Assembly: GCA_029717555.1 (NCBI GenBank)
Contig: JAMDHS010000040.1
Coordinates: 1 to 64,000, forward strand
Length of the DNA: 64,000 nt
Origin: Peribolospora baueri
Taxonomy: Eukaryota; Basidiomycota; Peribolosporomycetes; Peribolosporales; Peribolosporaceae
Direction: 5' to 3'
Notes under the pieces: generated by a model
What the model was told of the DNA's origin: nothing
Database searches by the model: none
Seen by the model: the letters and a program-made list of their open reading frames with translations, nothing else
Shown here: in pieces, positions 43,296 through 54,850 of the stretch
How the letters are laid out: the number at the start of each line of letters is the position of its first letter
How positions within the stretch are numbered: the first letter of the stretch is position 1
Position numbers and translations under genes: made by a program

Positions 43296-43756
43296 TAGTC
43301 TGTCTGTCTGTCTGTCTGCCGTGTCCGTCCTGGAAGCGTCGCACTGGACAGCCAGCCTGTACAGTAGCCAGTCCTCGTGGCCTACTTGTACGAACTAGAC
43401 TACCCTTTGCATTCGGGACGTCTCTCCTCTGCGGAGGCTTGTCGGACCGGACTGGCCGGAGAGGGACTTAACGTACTTACTGGCTTGGATATGTCGGCGA
43501 CCTGACTGGACTGGCCGGCCGGAAGAAAGTGAAATTGGTCGGACCGTCTTCCCCGCCGCAACGCAACGACCCCGCACGCTAGCCGAGATCGGCGAGGCGA
43601 GCGGTCAAGGTACATACATAACTTGGACGACAAACGCAACGAGGCACGCCGCTCTCGCTCCCTTTAAACCACCACGTCTCCTCGTCTCCGTTAGAAAGGT
43701 CGCACACCACCTCTTGTACTTCAGTCTGCCGCGCCGTCGCTCACACATAACCCAAG
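43296..43756. other. Intergenic stretch with tgtc repeats
   Basis: About 460 nt. A tctgtctgtctgtctgtctg run at about 43299-43318; the promoter of the next gene is in the second half. No gene seen. Confidence 0.45.
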
Positions 43757-46700
43757 ATGGCACTCGGAGAAGTCGACATGTGAGTCCTGGACCATGCCAT
43801 CCTAGGTCGCCCCCCTTCCTAAGGCGCCCCCTCACCAGAGCTCGTGCGTGATCCTCTTCTCGTCCCTAGCAAGTCTACCACGCCCAGCAACGCTGCCAGC
43901 GCCGCCCCGCAGGGGGACGGCGCGGTGCTAAACAAATTCAGCCGCACCATCACGCAGGCTCAGAACCGAGGCGGCGCACAGGCTATGCGTGAGTCTGGTC
44001 TCGGCCGTTCTCTGCTGTAGGCGACAGGCGGTGGTGGAGACGCTCTCGAAGTGCGATCTTTGAGATGATGCGCTCACGGTTGCTTGAACCCTTTCTGCTG
44101 TCTCACGCTCGCAGTTCATGCTTGTGGTCTTTCGGAGGAGGACCTGACCAAGGTGAGCCTCCGCTCGGCGGTGCTCTGTGGAATCGGCCTCAGCCTTCAG
44201 AAGGCGGGGTCATAGACACTTTAGCTTTCTCGTCTCCTTTCAGCCTCAAGTCGGAATCTCTTCGGTTTGGTGGGAGGGAAACCCATGGTAGGTTGTACGT
44301 TCGTGCGCTCACACTTGACATAAGGTGCTAACCGCCGTCCTTGGCTTAGCAATGTCCACCTGCTCGATCTGGCCAAGAAAGTTAAGGAAGGTTGCGCCGC
44401 TCAGGGCCTCGTTGGACTTCAGTTCAGTGAGTTATCAGGTTTGGCCATGGGTCGTCCTTGCAGCAAGACGCGCGAACATCTTCTGACAAGCCGTGCACAT
44501 CATCTTGGGCCCCCCGTTTCAGATACTATCGGCATTTCGTGAGTCTTTACACCCTTTCTTTCCGTAGTCAGGCAAAGACGGCCGTCTACTGAAGGACGGC
44601 AACATTGAGTTATGCGATCTCCTCCAATAATTCCTCTCTTCTAGCGATGCCATCACCATGGGCTCGGACGGAATGAGATACTCTCTTCCCTCGCGCGACC
44701 TCATTGCTGATTCTATCGAGGCGGTCACCATGGCACAGTGCTACGATGGAAAGTGAGCTACCGAAATGCAAAGGCTCACGATCGGTCATTCCGGCTCTTG
44801 TCTAGCTGCTGCTCATTTCCTTCGGTTTTCTTCATTGCCCGAACAGCATCTCCATCCCCGGCTGTGATAAGAACATGCCCGGTAAGACTCACAACGCCGC
44901 TCGTCAACGCTTGCTCGCCATGCTCATTGTTCGAGATTGCTTTGCTTCAAGGGTGCATGATGGCCGCCGCTCGCCATAACAGGCCCACCATCATTGTCTA
45001 TGGTGAGCGCGAGGGCGTCATCCGCTACGGGAGCCGGCTAGCCACATCTGAGTCCTTCTCTTCCTGATGATATTCAAGGCGGCACGATCCAGCCTGGCGT
45101 ACTGAGCATGGACAGTCCCGGTTTGAAGAAGAAGAAAGGAGATATGGTCAACATTGTAAGCGGTTTGACAGCGGCGTTTGTATCGCTTTCAGTAGCCTCA
45201 GTTTGCTTCTTCGCCATCCGCCCCTCAGGCCGACAACTATGAAGCTTACGGTGCCTTCCTGTCCAAGAAGATCACGAATGAGGAGCGAGTGGACGTAATC
45301 CGCCGTTCTTGCCCCGGTCCGGGCGGTGGGTGTGCTTCTTTTTCTCGTACGTCCTGTCTCTCACTGACTTGGCCAACGTGAAATTCCCCACAGCTTGTGG
45401 AGGGATGTACACGGCGAACACGATGAGCTCCTGCATCGAGGCCATGGGCATGTCGCTTCCGCTGTCTTCGTCGACCCCTGCCGTCTACCCTGAGAAGACG
45501 CAAGAATGCCTGCGTGCGGGTGCGTACATGAAGACGCTGCTCGCCCGCGACATCAAGCCACGAGACATCATGACGCGCAAGGCGTTTGAGAACGCCATCG
45601 CCCTCACTCACGCTTTGGGAGGCTCCACCAACTCGGTCCTCCACCTCCTCGCGATTGCCAAAGCGGCGGACGTGGAGCTGAGCGTGGACGACTTTCAGAA
45701 GATCGGTGACCGCACGCCGTACCTCGCCGATCTTAAACCGAGCGGCAAGTACATGATGGAAGATTTGCACAAGATCGGAGGTGTGCCCGCCGTTCTCAAG
45801 TATTTGATCGAGAATACCGATCTCATTCATGGAGACATCATGACCGTCACGGGCAAGACGGTGAGCTGCGCCTGGCCGTTGTAGAGCCTTTCACCCTGCC
45901 TAAAGCTGAACCTCTCTCTTTCTGTGTTTGGCCACTGCTTTGCAGTTGGCAGAGAACGTCGCGGACGCGCCGTCTCTGGACTTTACTGAACAGGACATTG
46001 TCCGTCCCTTGAGCAACCCTCTTAAGCCAACCGGGCATCTCACGAGTGAGTGGGCGCCGATCGGATGCGAGCCCACCAGGTTGTCGGGTCACCTCTCACT
46101 TTTTTTTCCCGTTTTGCGCTGCAGTCCTTAGAGGCAACTTGGCGCCGGGAGGCAGCGTGGGCAAGCTAACGGGCAAGGAGGGACTGTACTTTGAAGGCGA
46201 GGCGCTCGTCTTCGACACGGAGAACGGCATTTACGATGCCATTGCCGAGAATAGGGTCAAGTCTGGTACAATTATCGTCATCCGATACCAGGGCCCTAAG
46301 GGAGCGCCTGGCATGCCCGAGATGCTCGGTCCTACGGCTGCTATCATGGGCGCCGGTAGGTAGTCACCGGTGTCATGTAGGCGCTCCTCTTTCGTTCCTC
46401 ATCTCTTGCCTATATCCTTCAGGTCTCGGATCCACCACTGCCCTCATCACGGACGGTCGCTTCAGCGGCGCCTCTCACGGCTTCTCCATCGGTCAGTTTT
46501 GATTTTGGAAGCCCTGAGCGGTCAAAAAGAAGGGGGGAAGTATGGGCATCCAACACTGACGTGATCATTTGCCCCGTTTCCGTAGGTCACGTCGTGCCCG
46601 AAGCGATCGCTGGAGGTCCGATTGCCCTCGTCGAGGATGGGGACCGGTGAGAAGAGGGACGATGAGGCTCTAGTCGCGCTGAACACGCACGCGCTCACGC

Positions 46701-46925
46701 AGACAAATGCATCTCTCCATCCTCATCGCCTTCTCCAATAGCATCACCATCTCTTCTGAGAAGAAGACCATCGAATTGATGGTAGACGAGGCTACTCTCG
46801 AGGCTCGGAAGAAGGCCTGGGAAGCGGACCCGAGCAAGAGAGCCCTCAAAGTCAATCGCGGCATCCTCCACAGATATGCCAGAGACGTCTGGGACGCTTC
46901 TCATGGCGCTGTGACCGACTTCTGA
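43757..46925 (+). CDS. ILV3: Dihydroxy-acid dehydratase
   Basis: Mitochondrial enzyme that dehydrates 2,3-dihydroxy-isovalerate and -methylvalerate in valine, leucine and isoleucine synthesis; uses an Fe-S cluster. About fourteen exons. Start [38 protein letters not shown]; cluster cysteines in [29 protein letters not shown] and [20 protein letters not shown]. Then [92 protein letters not shown] and [20 protein letters not shown]. The end is [12 protein letters not shown]. All three cluster cysteines and the catalytic Ser (GRFSGAS) are present. The N-terminus is short for a mitochondrial leader. Intron phases are consistent throughout. Confidence 0.96.
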
Positions 46926-47569
46926 GGGGGCTTTTGTCCGTTCGATGACCACGATACCGCGCAACTCTGTGTTTTGTAAAGATCAAGTTTGTCTCGGGTC
47001 ATGTTGACTACGGCGGCTGGGGTCTGTAAGACCCCTGATAGAGGCTGGAGGCGGATACTGCGAGCTTGTTCGGAACACGACGCTTTGGAGTGACGGCGGG
47101 CGTCGTAGAGTGAGAGCGAGCGACACGAACGTACGAAGGATTCGCGCATACCACCGATTTATACCTTTTTCGTGGCCGATGTCCAAGAGTCTGCCGGCTT
47201 GTAGCCGGGGCATACGTTCCGCACAGCGACCTCACGCCGATACTGGGGAGGACGTTTGTTTCGTCTGGTCTTGACTCACCACCATTGGCTCGCGTGCCGG
47301 CCCTTCGAGCAGCATCGATTCTCGCGAGCAAAAATCTGCCTATCCACAAGGCGTGCGTGCGTCTGCATTACGTGGATCGTAGGACGCATGTCGCTTGTCG
47401 TCTCTCAGCTAGGCCAAAATTCCGGATTCGATCGGTCACACACTATAGAAACCGCCCGCCGCAACCCATGGTGCACATATGATATGCAACAAACCTAAAC
47501 CGGGAGCACCACTATATCGTACACGTCGATGAAGAGAAAGGACATGAGAACGAAACCGGACATGTCCGT
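46926..47569. other. Stretch between convergent genes
   Basis: About 640 nt between the ends of ILV3 (plus) and SSU72 (minus). A tataaat word at about 47157-47163 on the minus strand and a minus-strand frame of 113 codons (TPAVTPKRRVPNKLAVSASS) are present but have no partner exons or known match. I call nothing here. Confidence 0.4.
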
Positions 47570-48664
47570 TCAGTAATATGCGACTGTGTGAAGGAGCGGA
47601 TGAGGATGTCGTTCCTGATGACGCTCGAGGATATCACCAATGTCCTCGTCCAGGTCCTTGCTCTCCTCGATGGCCTGTGCGAGCTCGAGGATAGCCTTGC
47701 CAGCGAGGAGGGCTTCCTCGTGGCTGTCTTTGATGTCCACATTTATTACGTGCACCGGTCGATTGAGCTCGCCCGAACGGGAGAGGAGATCTGAACAACA
47801 AGACGGCGTCTGGGCGTGAGAAGGCACGACTTTATCGAGCGCTGACCTCCCCGGACTTTCGACTGCAGACTGAATGCACAGCTCACCATCGCAGACGGCA
47901 TCAAAACATCGCTCCTCGCAGGTGATGACCACGTCCGCGACATTGTGGCTCTCGTGCCATTTCTCAGGCGCCAACTTCAATCGTCGGTTTCGATCCAGCA
48001 TCGAGAGAAGGCCGTTGGCGGTGTACCTGTTGAGAAAGAGGGTTGTGAACACGCAGTAAACGTGATTGGACGTGGCCCATATGTCAGCGGGCGCATGAGT
48101 CGTGATTGCTGGAGTCAACGACTCACAATCTCGGATCTTTGCCCTTCAGGTCATTGTACATGTCGTTATAAGGAGTTCCGAAGGCGTAAATGTTTGGTCG
48201 GTCAATTGTGGCCCCTGGCAAGCGGACCGCTGATCCCGTGCCAGATGAGACGACCTTGAAACCAGCGTGACTGTAAAACGGCACGGAGATATTGGGGTCA
48301 GATGCGGGAGGCCGTTCACCTAAGATCATGCGCAAAAGGACGTTTTAAATCACTTACGCCAGCACGTTGTGAGCCTCCATTGAGCGGTTCTAGTCCGGGC
48401 GCGGATGGAGCGAGCCCGTGTCAGATCTAAGGAAGCACAAGCGGCACTTCTAAATCCTCCCCGGTGGCCACAAAAACTCACCTGGTTACTGGCACACACT
48501 ACGCAGAACAGGCGGCGCATGTTGGCTGACGGATTCATGAGCACAGGTCCAGTATATTCTTGGGCTTCGCCGGTCGCGCCGTCCTTCCCTTCCCCGGAGG
48601 CAATGGGAGCCATCGAAGGGATGCGAGTGGCGAGCGTAGCGTCAAAGTCCGTTTCCGCGGACAT
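47570..48664 (-). CDS. SSU72: RNA polymerase II CTD phosphatase SSU72
   Basis: Nuclear phosphatase that removes phosphate from Ser5/Ser7 of the polymerase II tail during 3' end formation. Start [20 protein letters not shown], an N-terminal extension of about 50 residues. The active loop is spliced from two exons: [20 protein letters not shown], the C-x5-R motif C-A-S-N-Q-N-R. Then [98 protein letters not shown] and [20 protein letters not shown], ending AYY. Full family length, key Asp (VNVDIKD) present. Confidence 0.95.
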
Positions 48665-49316
48665 GGTTGCTGAAAAGCTGCAGACCCCGTTTTGACCGAG
48701 GAGAAAGGCAAGGAGAATTTGGATGATTGAGATCAGCTCGCTGTCCGGACGACGAATAACGAAACACCCAAATGCCGAGACCACTCGGAAAAGAACGACG
48801 ACGATCAAGCCTCAGCAGTATCTGTAACGCATTGTATGTCACCACGAGACGCGGTCCCCCCCGCACAGCTCAGAACACGCCACCCGAGCACTCAGAGCGC
48901 ACCGGGCGTGGTTCTTGCGCTCGAGCGGCTCCGTCTAAACGCAAAAGAGGAGGAACGTCGAGTATGACCGCGTATCCACGAAGTGCGTATTGCTTCGTCC
49001 TCGACTGACCAACCCTCACTCTTCTCTGCCTCCCCGGGGTCCTCTAGCAAACATCTGGAACAGCGACCAGAGCACTCACCCACAGATCTACGCGCCGAGT
49101 GCCCGCGATGGACGAGGACGATGGTCGGTGGGAGCAGCGATGTCCTTGCGTATGATCGGCCGGCCAATTGGTTATGCCGCAGCCGAGAAGATGGAGACAA
49201 GTCCCGGCCGCAGCTGGAAGCCGACAACGACTTGACTCACTTCATCTCGCTTACCTCCCATCTCCTTACTTTCGCTCGCTTTGTTCTCCTCCAAAGAAAA
49301 AAAAAGATCGCAGGCT
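48665..49316. other. Divergent promoter region
   Basis: About 650 nt between the starts of SSU72 and HOM2. An A run (49292-49304) lies just upstream of the HOM2 ATG. On the minus strand a short frame TEPLERKNHARCAL after a tttgcgtttag acceptor could be a last exon, but no matching exons were found. Confidence 0.4.
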
Positions 49317-50885
49317 ATGGCTCTCTCCTCTCAAAACAAGCTCAAGGTCGGTGTTCTCGGCGCCACCGGTGAGTCGCGGAGCTGCGCGTCGCTCGTTTCA
49401 TCTGCCAGCGTCAGGAATTTTCGATCGGACTAGCGGTGGTCTCGATGGGTCGTAGGGGCATAGGAGGCGCCTTCCGTCTTTCAAATTGGCTGTATGTGGC
49501 CGATATCCGAGTTTCGACGGCCTCTGTGATGCAGCCTCCGCTTAGGAGAGGACTTGAAGCTGAATTCTTGCCCACCTTCTCTCACCTGACCTGCAAAGGG
49601 ACCGTCGGCCAGCGCTTTATCCTCCAGCTCTCCTCTCATCCCCAATTCGAGCTGCACGCCCTTGGTGCGTCAAGAAACTCAGCCAACAAGCCATACAAGC
49701 AGGCTGTGGTCGGTCGATGGAAGCAGACCAAGCCGATTCCGGACAACGTCAAGGACATGGTCGTAACAGAGTGCAGGCCGGACGAGAAAGGTTGGAAGGA
49801 ATGTGAGGTGGTGTTCAGCGGTTTGGACTCGGACGTCGCCGGGGATGTCGGTGAGTGGACGACAAGAGAGCATCTCGATTTACCGCCGGAAGGCTTAACT
49901 GACGGCCTATCTTGCGATGTCTCTTGACTTTCCGCTCGTCACCCTCACCACTTTTTTCGTTTTCATAACGACGGACAGAGGCCGCCTTCCGCGACGCCGA
50001 CTTGCGCGTGTTTTCCAATGCCAAGAACTACCGACAACATCCTCTTGTCCCTCTGGTGGTCCCGCTGGTCAACTCCTCTCACCTGGACATCATCCCACAC
50101 CAGCGGGCCTCCTTCAAGCCCGGCTCGATTTCGAAGGGCTACATCATCACCAACGCGAACTGCTCGACCACTGGTCTCGTCGTTCCTCTCAAGGCGCTAG
50201 AGGAAGCTTTCGGTCCGCTCGACAAGGTCATCGTACAGACCATGCAAGCCATCTCTGGAGGGGGGTACCCTGGCGTGAGCTCCTTGGACATCCACGACAA
50301 CGTGGTGCCATACATCAGTGGCGAGGAGGAGAAGATGGAGTGGGAAGCGGCCAAGATCCTTGGGGGCATTGCCGACGACAAGAAGAGCTTCGACTTGCAC
50401 TCCCACTCCCCGCTCAAGGTCTCTGCCTCCTGCAACCGCGTGCCAGTTTTGGACGGACACTTGGAGTGCGTCAGCGTGAGCTTCGCCAAGAGGCCTCCAC
50501 CGAGCCCAGAGCAGGTGCGCGAAGCAATGGCGAAGTTTGTCAGCGAGCCACAGAGGCTCGGGTGCCACTCTGCGCCGCGTGTTGCCATCACTCTTCACGA
50601 CGAGCCGGACCGGCCTCAGCCGCGGTTGGACAGGGATTGGCAAGAAGGCGCCGGTGTGAATGTGGGCAGGATCCGGGAATGCGGCGTGCTCGACATCAAG
50701 GTGCGTTCCCGTGTTCTCTAGCGCGCGTCCGGCCGTCGCCCTCCTCCGTCCCTCTCACATCTCTCGTTCTTCTTTGCCTCCCACGTGTCCAGTTCGTTGT
50801 CCTCGTCAACAACGTCATGCTGGGAGCGGCGACAAGCTCTGTCATGAACGCTGAGATTGCTCTCGCCAAGGGCTACTTGTCTTAA
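49317..50885 (+). CDS. HOM2: Aspartate-semialdehyde dehydrogenase
   Basis: NADP-dependent enzyme that reduces aspartyl phosphate to the semialdehyde, the branch point to threonine, methionine and isoleucine. Four exons. Start MALSSQNKLKVGVLGATGTV, whose nucleotide loop is spliced (GAT|GTVGQ) across a 240-nt intron; ALGASRNSANKPYKQA; EVVFSGLDSDVAGDVEAAFR; VFSNAKNYRQHPLVPLVVP. The catalytic Cys is in ITNANCSTTGLVVPLK; then QAISGGGYPGVSSLDIHDN, VSASCNRVPVLDGHLECVSV with the substrate-binding Arg and His, and GRIRECGVLDIKFVVLVNN. The end is AEIALAKGYLS. Complete and of usual length. Confidence 0.96.
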
Positions 50886-51466
50886 GGAATGGCATGTTGG
50901 AGTCGGCCCTAGTGGCCCAGAAAGAAGAATGCGTGTCGGGAACGATCCGTAGAAATAGAATCGACCTGGGCGTCCCCGCTTGGTTTCGTTCTCTCCGGAC
51001 GGAGGAAAGTGCATGTGTCTTTATCCGTCGGGCTCGTTCCATTCCAAATGAGCAGCAGGTCGAGTGGAGGTATTCTATTCCATCGAAAGGGCGGGCCCGC
51101 TCATGCTCATGACGTCGCACGTTGCCGGCGCGTCCGCTCGCTGCTCGGTTCGGCCGGCCGATCAGATCACGTCTGCAGCCGTCGTCGTCGTTCGTGCTCG
51201 GCCGTCGGCTCCTCCATCCGTACACGTTACGTACACCGCCGAGGAAAACTGAAGAAGACGAAGGAAGGGATTTCTGGTCTCAGCATTCGCTTCCTTCTCA
51301 CTCCCCATCTCGTCTCTTCTTGTTGCCTCCCCGCTTCGAAACACCAACACCCCTCTTCCCGCCCCGCTCGCCGACGACTCTTGTTTGCTCTTGCTCTTGC
51401 CCTGCACGTTCGTCGACCTCGCTTTCTCCTCACGACCTTCGATAACCACAGACCCAAACTGTGACG
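50886..51466. other. Intergenic stretch
   Basis: About 580 nt between two plus-strand genes; CT-rich leader in the last 150 nt. No further gene seen. Confidence 0.5.
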
Positions 51467-52815
51467 ATGACCACCACCAAGGCTAAGCGCCGCGTCTCCT
51501 TCGAGCCTTCTCCACCGCAACCTTCCTCGTCCGATGACGCGGCGCCCACTCCCTCTGCACCCGACCTCTCCGCCCAACCCTCGAAATCCGCGCTCCGTCC
51601 GGACAGCATCAAGCGCCAGCCGGTGCCCAAGGAGCTCTACACGCACCCCGACCAGCTCCTGAGGAGACTTCGTCTCCGGAATGGGTTCGGGGAGGAGGTG
51701 AATCTGAACAGCGAATTCAGGGACGTCAACGTCGTTGCCTTCTATTTCGGCGCGACATGGGGCGGGGCAGCGGCCCCATTGAAGCAGTTTCACCGCGTGA
51801 GTAGGGGCGAGCTGAGAAGTGGGGAGGGCGTTTTGATGCGAGTGCATCCGCTACCAGGTGACGGTAATGCTGATAGCGGTCAAATGGTCTGGTGTCGCCT
51901 CGTCTTCCTTCCAACGACAGAATTTGGAAGACTTTTGCAGGGAGCACCGACATCGGTTCAAGGTGCGCATCTTCGCTCCTTTGCTCTCCACCCAGTATCT
52001 GTTTTCATCCATCAGGGCTGACGCTGACTCTTGTCTCTAAACGCGATGCGATGGCAGTTGATTTACGTGAGCGTGGATGTGAATGAGGAGTGGTTCAACG
52101 CGGCGACGAAGAACAAGCCCTGGTTGGCGATGGAGTGGAACGATGGGTACGTGGACGAAATGGCAGAATCCTCGACGGGCGTGCAAGCTGAACCAAGTCC
52201 GGATCTGGACGACGGCATCCGCGTAGCTCCTCCCTCCCAGACGAAAACGACACTGATACGCCGTCTCCACCGCCCACGCTGGCGCACAACGAAGACTTCC
52301 TCCTAGGCTCCGAACCGGACCTGGACGCCTCGCTGGCCGCTTCCGACCCCGAAGGGTCGATCTACGTGAGGCCCTTCAGCAGGGTGCACCTAGCCGCCAA
52401 ACTCGACGTGATCGCAGCTCCGACAGTGGTCATCTATCACTCGCCGAGCGGCAAGGTGGTCCAGAATCAAGTGAGGCCGGACATGTTTGCGAGTAGGGAG
52501 AGGAGGGAACAGGCGCTTGACAGGTGGGAGGCCGGGGAGAGGGTGGGATTCAGCTTGGGAGGTGAGTCGCGTGGCGTCGCCGACCGAGCGGATTTCGCAC
52601 AGCCTTCTTCTTCTCTCCTTCCATCTCACTGATCCATGCTGTTCGTCCACGTCGGATTTGGAACAGACATGGTCTCGTCCCGACCGGCAATGTTCATCGT
52701 CATGATCGTCTCCGTTCTCTACGCCCTCCTCGTCCTCGTCGGAGGACCGGAGTACAACGTCCTCGGCCAAATCTTCGAACAGTTTGGAGCTACGATGCTC
52801 GGCGAGGAGCGGTAG
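51467..52815 (+). CDS. Thioredoxin-fold membrane protein lacking the CxxC site
   Basis: Start MTTTKAKRRVSFEPSPPQPS; about 60 residues of disordered Ser/Pro. Then a tryparedoxin/nucleoredoxin-like fold: LLRRLRLRNGFGEEVNLNSE, VNVVAFYFGATWGGAAAPLK, then LEDFCREHRHRFK, LIYVSVDVNEEWFNAATKNK, PWLAMEW. A Ser/Asp-rich insert leads to AKLDVIAAPTVVIYHSPSGK with the cis-Pro strand, and VQNQVRPDMFASRERR. The last exon has one membrane helix (AMFIVMIVSVLYALLVLVGG) and ends GATMLGEER. Where homologues have W-C-P-P-C, this has W-G-G-A-A, so it cannot act as a thiol oxidoreductase at that site. The fold call rests on pattern, and exact relatives are unknown. Confidence 0.72.
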
Positions 52816-53347
52816 CGCCGTCGCGAATGCGCCAGAAGGGGGGGGGGGTGGGGTGGTGTAATAGGGACGGAATTCTAGTTTTCCATGGTATCCACGCGAG
52901 CGTCGCTGTATGGAACACGCCGACGTTGAACTTTGCTGTGACCCTCCGTCGCAGTTTAATTTAGATCATGTTTATTGCGCGACGGCCACGTCGTCCAAGT
53001 CTTCCGACGCTTTTTAGTGACGGCATTCTGGTCGAACTCTAGAACTAGCCAGGGCCGAATTTTGTACACGGAGGACGATTCGAATCGACCTTGTAGTAGA
53101 GCTGCAGCATCGAGCGTGTGTGTACAAAGCAGGCATGAAAAAAAAAAAGTAGGTGATCGTTTCGACGTCCCGGATGTTCTGTCCCCCTGGTCGGGTAAGA
53201 AGAACCGGGGACAGACCAAGATTTTTAACGATGCGGTTTGAGGAGAGCAGAAGACCCGAGGAGATAAGAATGTGTATGTGACAGGGAATGGACTGGCTGC
53301 CTAGAGGCTGGGGAGGTTTGGAACAGGAAGTAGCATGACAGCCCACA
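52816..53347. other. 3' flanks of convergent genes
   Basis: About 530 nt between two gene ends. A ggggggggggtggggtggtg run (near 52838) and an A run (53148) only. Confidence 0.5.
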
Positions 53348-54098
53348 TCATACTGCCGATTGACGGACACCGGCAAGCCGGTCGGTTGCCTGCCAAGCAA
53401 GAAAAGAAAAGGATCAGTGACCCTCAGTCGCTCTTCATCGTAGACCAGTTTTCTGACAAAGAGAGACGCGAGTGGGACGAGCGGGGAAAGACTCACCCCT
53501 CGGATGTATGGTAAGGTGAGGAAGGTACCGACGATAGGCAATTGTCGCAAGAAAGTCAGGATGACAGGGAAGAAGTCGCTGTAGGATAAAAAAGGCGGGA
53601 ACTATATATATATTGTCACCTGTTCGCCGAACCAAAGCCTCTCGGCGTCAAGACTCACCCGAACAGATTCAAAAACCCAAACGCCTCGACGCACATGCCC
53701 ACGAAGGGCCACTTGAAAAAGACGAGCAAGATGCCACCGAGGAAGCAAACCGTGCCTCTCAGCTTATTCCTGCGTGCAAAAAAGTGGAACGTCTTGGTAG
53801 GACCGATGACCAGCGTGATGCCGGCTAGGAAGAGCACGTTGCCCAGCGCGAGAAGCCCGCCGTCGAAGAACATCAGCACACCGAGGAAGACGAAGAAGAC
53901 CCCAAAAGAGGTCAGGCCTACGCCAATCTCTGGTTAGGGTTGATGTAGATTGGCATGGCACGTTGGCGAGAAGGGAGTGAAAAGCAAGTCTGGCGGAGTA
54001 AGTGGGCAGTTCCCGGGCGGTCCGGACAACAGACGTGACCGTCACGGACCCAGCTATACCAAACGTGCTCGCTCACTCTGCTGATCTGTGAGCCACAT
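53348..54098 (-). CDS. GOT1: Golgi transport protein GOT1
   Basis: Small four-helix membrane protein of early Golgi and ER vesicles. Start MWLTDQQ, the family's invariant opening. Next exons EIGVGLTSFGVFFVFLGVLM, FFDGGLLALGNVLFLAGITL, VIGPTKTFHFFARRNKLRGT, VCFLGGILLVFFKWPFVGMC, VEAFGFLNLFG, DFFPVILTFLRQLPIVGTFL and TLPYIRG. The last short exon is ATDRLAGVRQSAV and stop. All blocks match GOT1 in order and length (about 140 residues). Five exons, the last two joined across gtgagt..gcttggcag. An open frame runs upstream of the start without a stop (see findings). Confidence 0.95.
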
Positions 54099-54662
54099 GG
54101 CTGGTTGGGGTAAATTTCGACCGAGGTGTATATGAGACGGGTTGTCGTTCTGCCGGATGAAAGGGGGGGCGAGAGGAAAGCGATCGATTAGGAGAGCGAC
54201 TTGAATATTCATCGTGAGATAGCGGGTTAGCTCACCGAGCCTTTGTAGGTACAAGGGCAGCTCAGCTCGTATAAGTGAGTATAATGGCGTGGAGGAGGCT
54301 GGAGCGGGTGACCTGATGCACGTCCGCGTCGGAGAGCGAAGGATGGACGAGAAGAATGAACCAATCGTCGTGTCGGCGAGCGAACAAACTGTCTGGTCAC
54401 GGCGAAAACGGTCCCAGACGGGGAGGACGTGTTCGCCCAAAGGCCATGCAAAATCGAATCCACTCACCGACGAAGAGTCTTTGTCGTTTGCTATGGGCAC
54501 TGACGTAGTCCACGTTAACAAGACAATATCTGTTCGAGTGGAGTGTGAGAAGACGAATCTGGAGGCTACCAACACCGTCATGTCGCCGCAGCAACAGTGC
54601 TCACGTGGAAGACTCGAGATGTAAGGCCCAGCTTGGGGGGACGGGGCGATGACGGAGACGCC

Positions 54663-54694
<32 letters not shown>

Positions 54695-54850
54695 AAAGGT
54701 TTCAAGGAGGATTCTGGGAAGTTACTTGGGTCCTAGTCTGTCAATATCATCCTCTTTATTCCTACCAAAGCATCCCATTTCCTTACCAGCGTCGAGTCGA
54801 CTTGATCATCAGCATCCACCTGCCGCCAGCGGCCCATCTCCTCGCCAACA
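54099..54850. other. Divergent region upstream of GOT1 and the AMSH gene
   Basis: About 750 nt. A (cga)n run lies at about 54663-54690. Minus-strand frame open across 54099-54581. No separate gene is called. Confidence 0.45.

Noticed and set aside
47008-47349. Minus-strand frame of 113 codons between ILV3 and SSU72
   Set aside because: No recognisable domain and no supporting splice partners.
48892-49227. Possible small minus-strand gene between SSU72 and HOM2
   Set aside because: Only a weak terminal exon could be drawn; it more likely belongs to the divergent promoter region.
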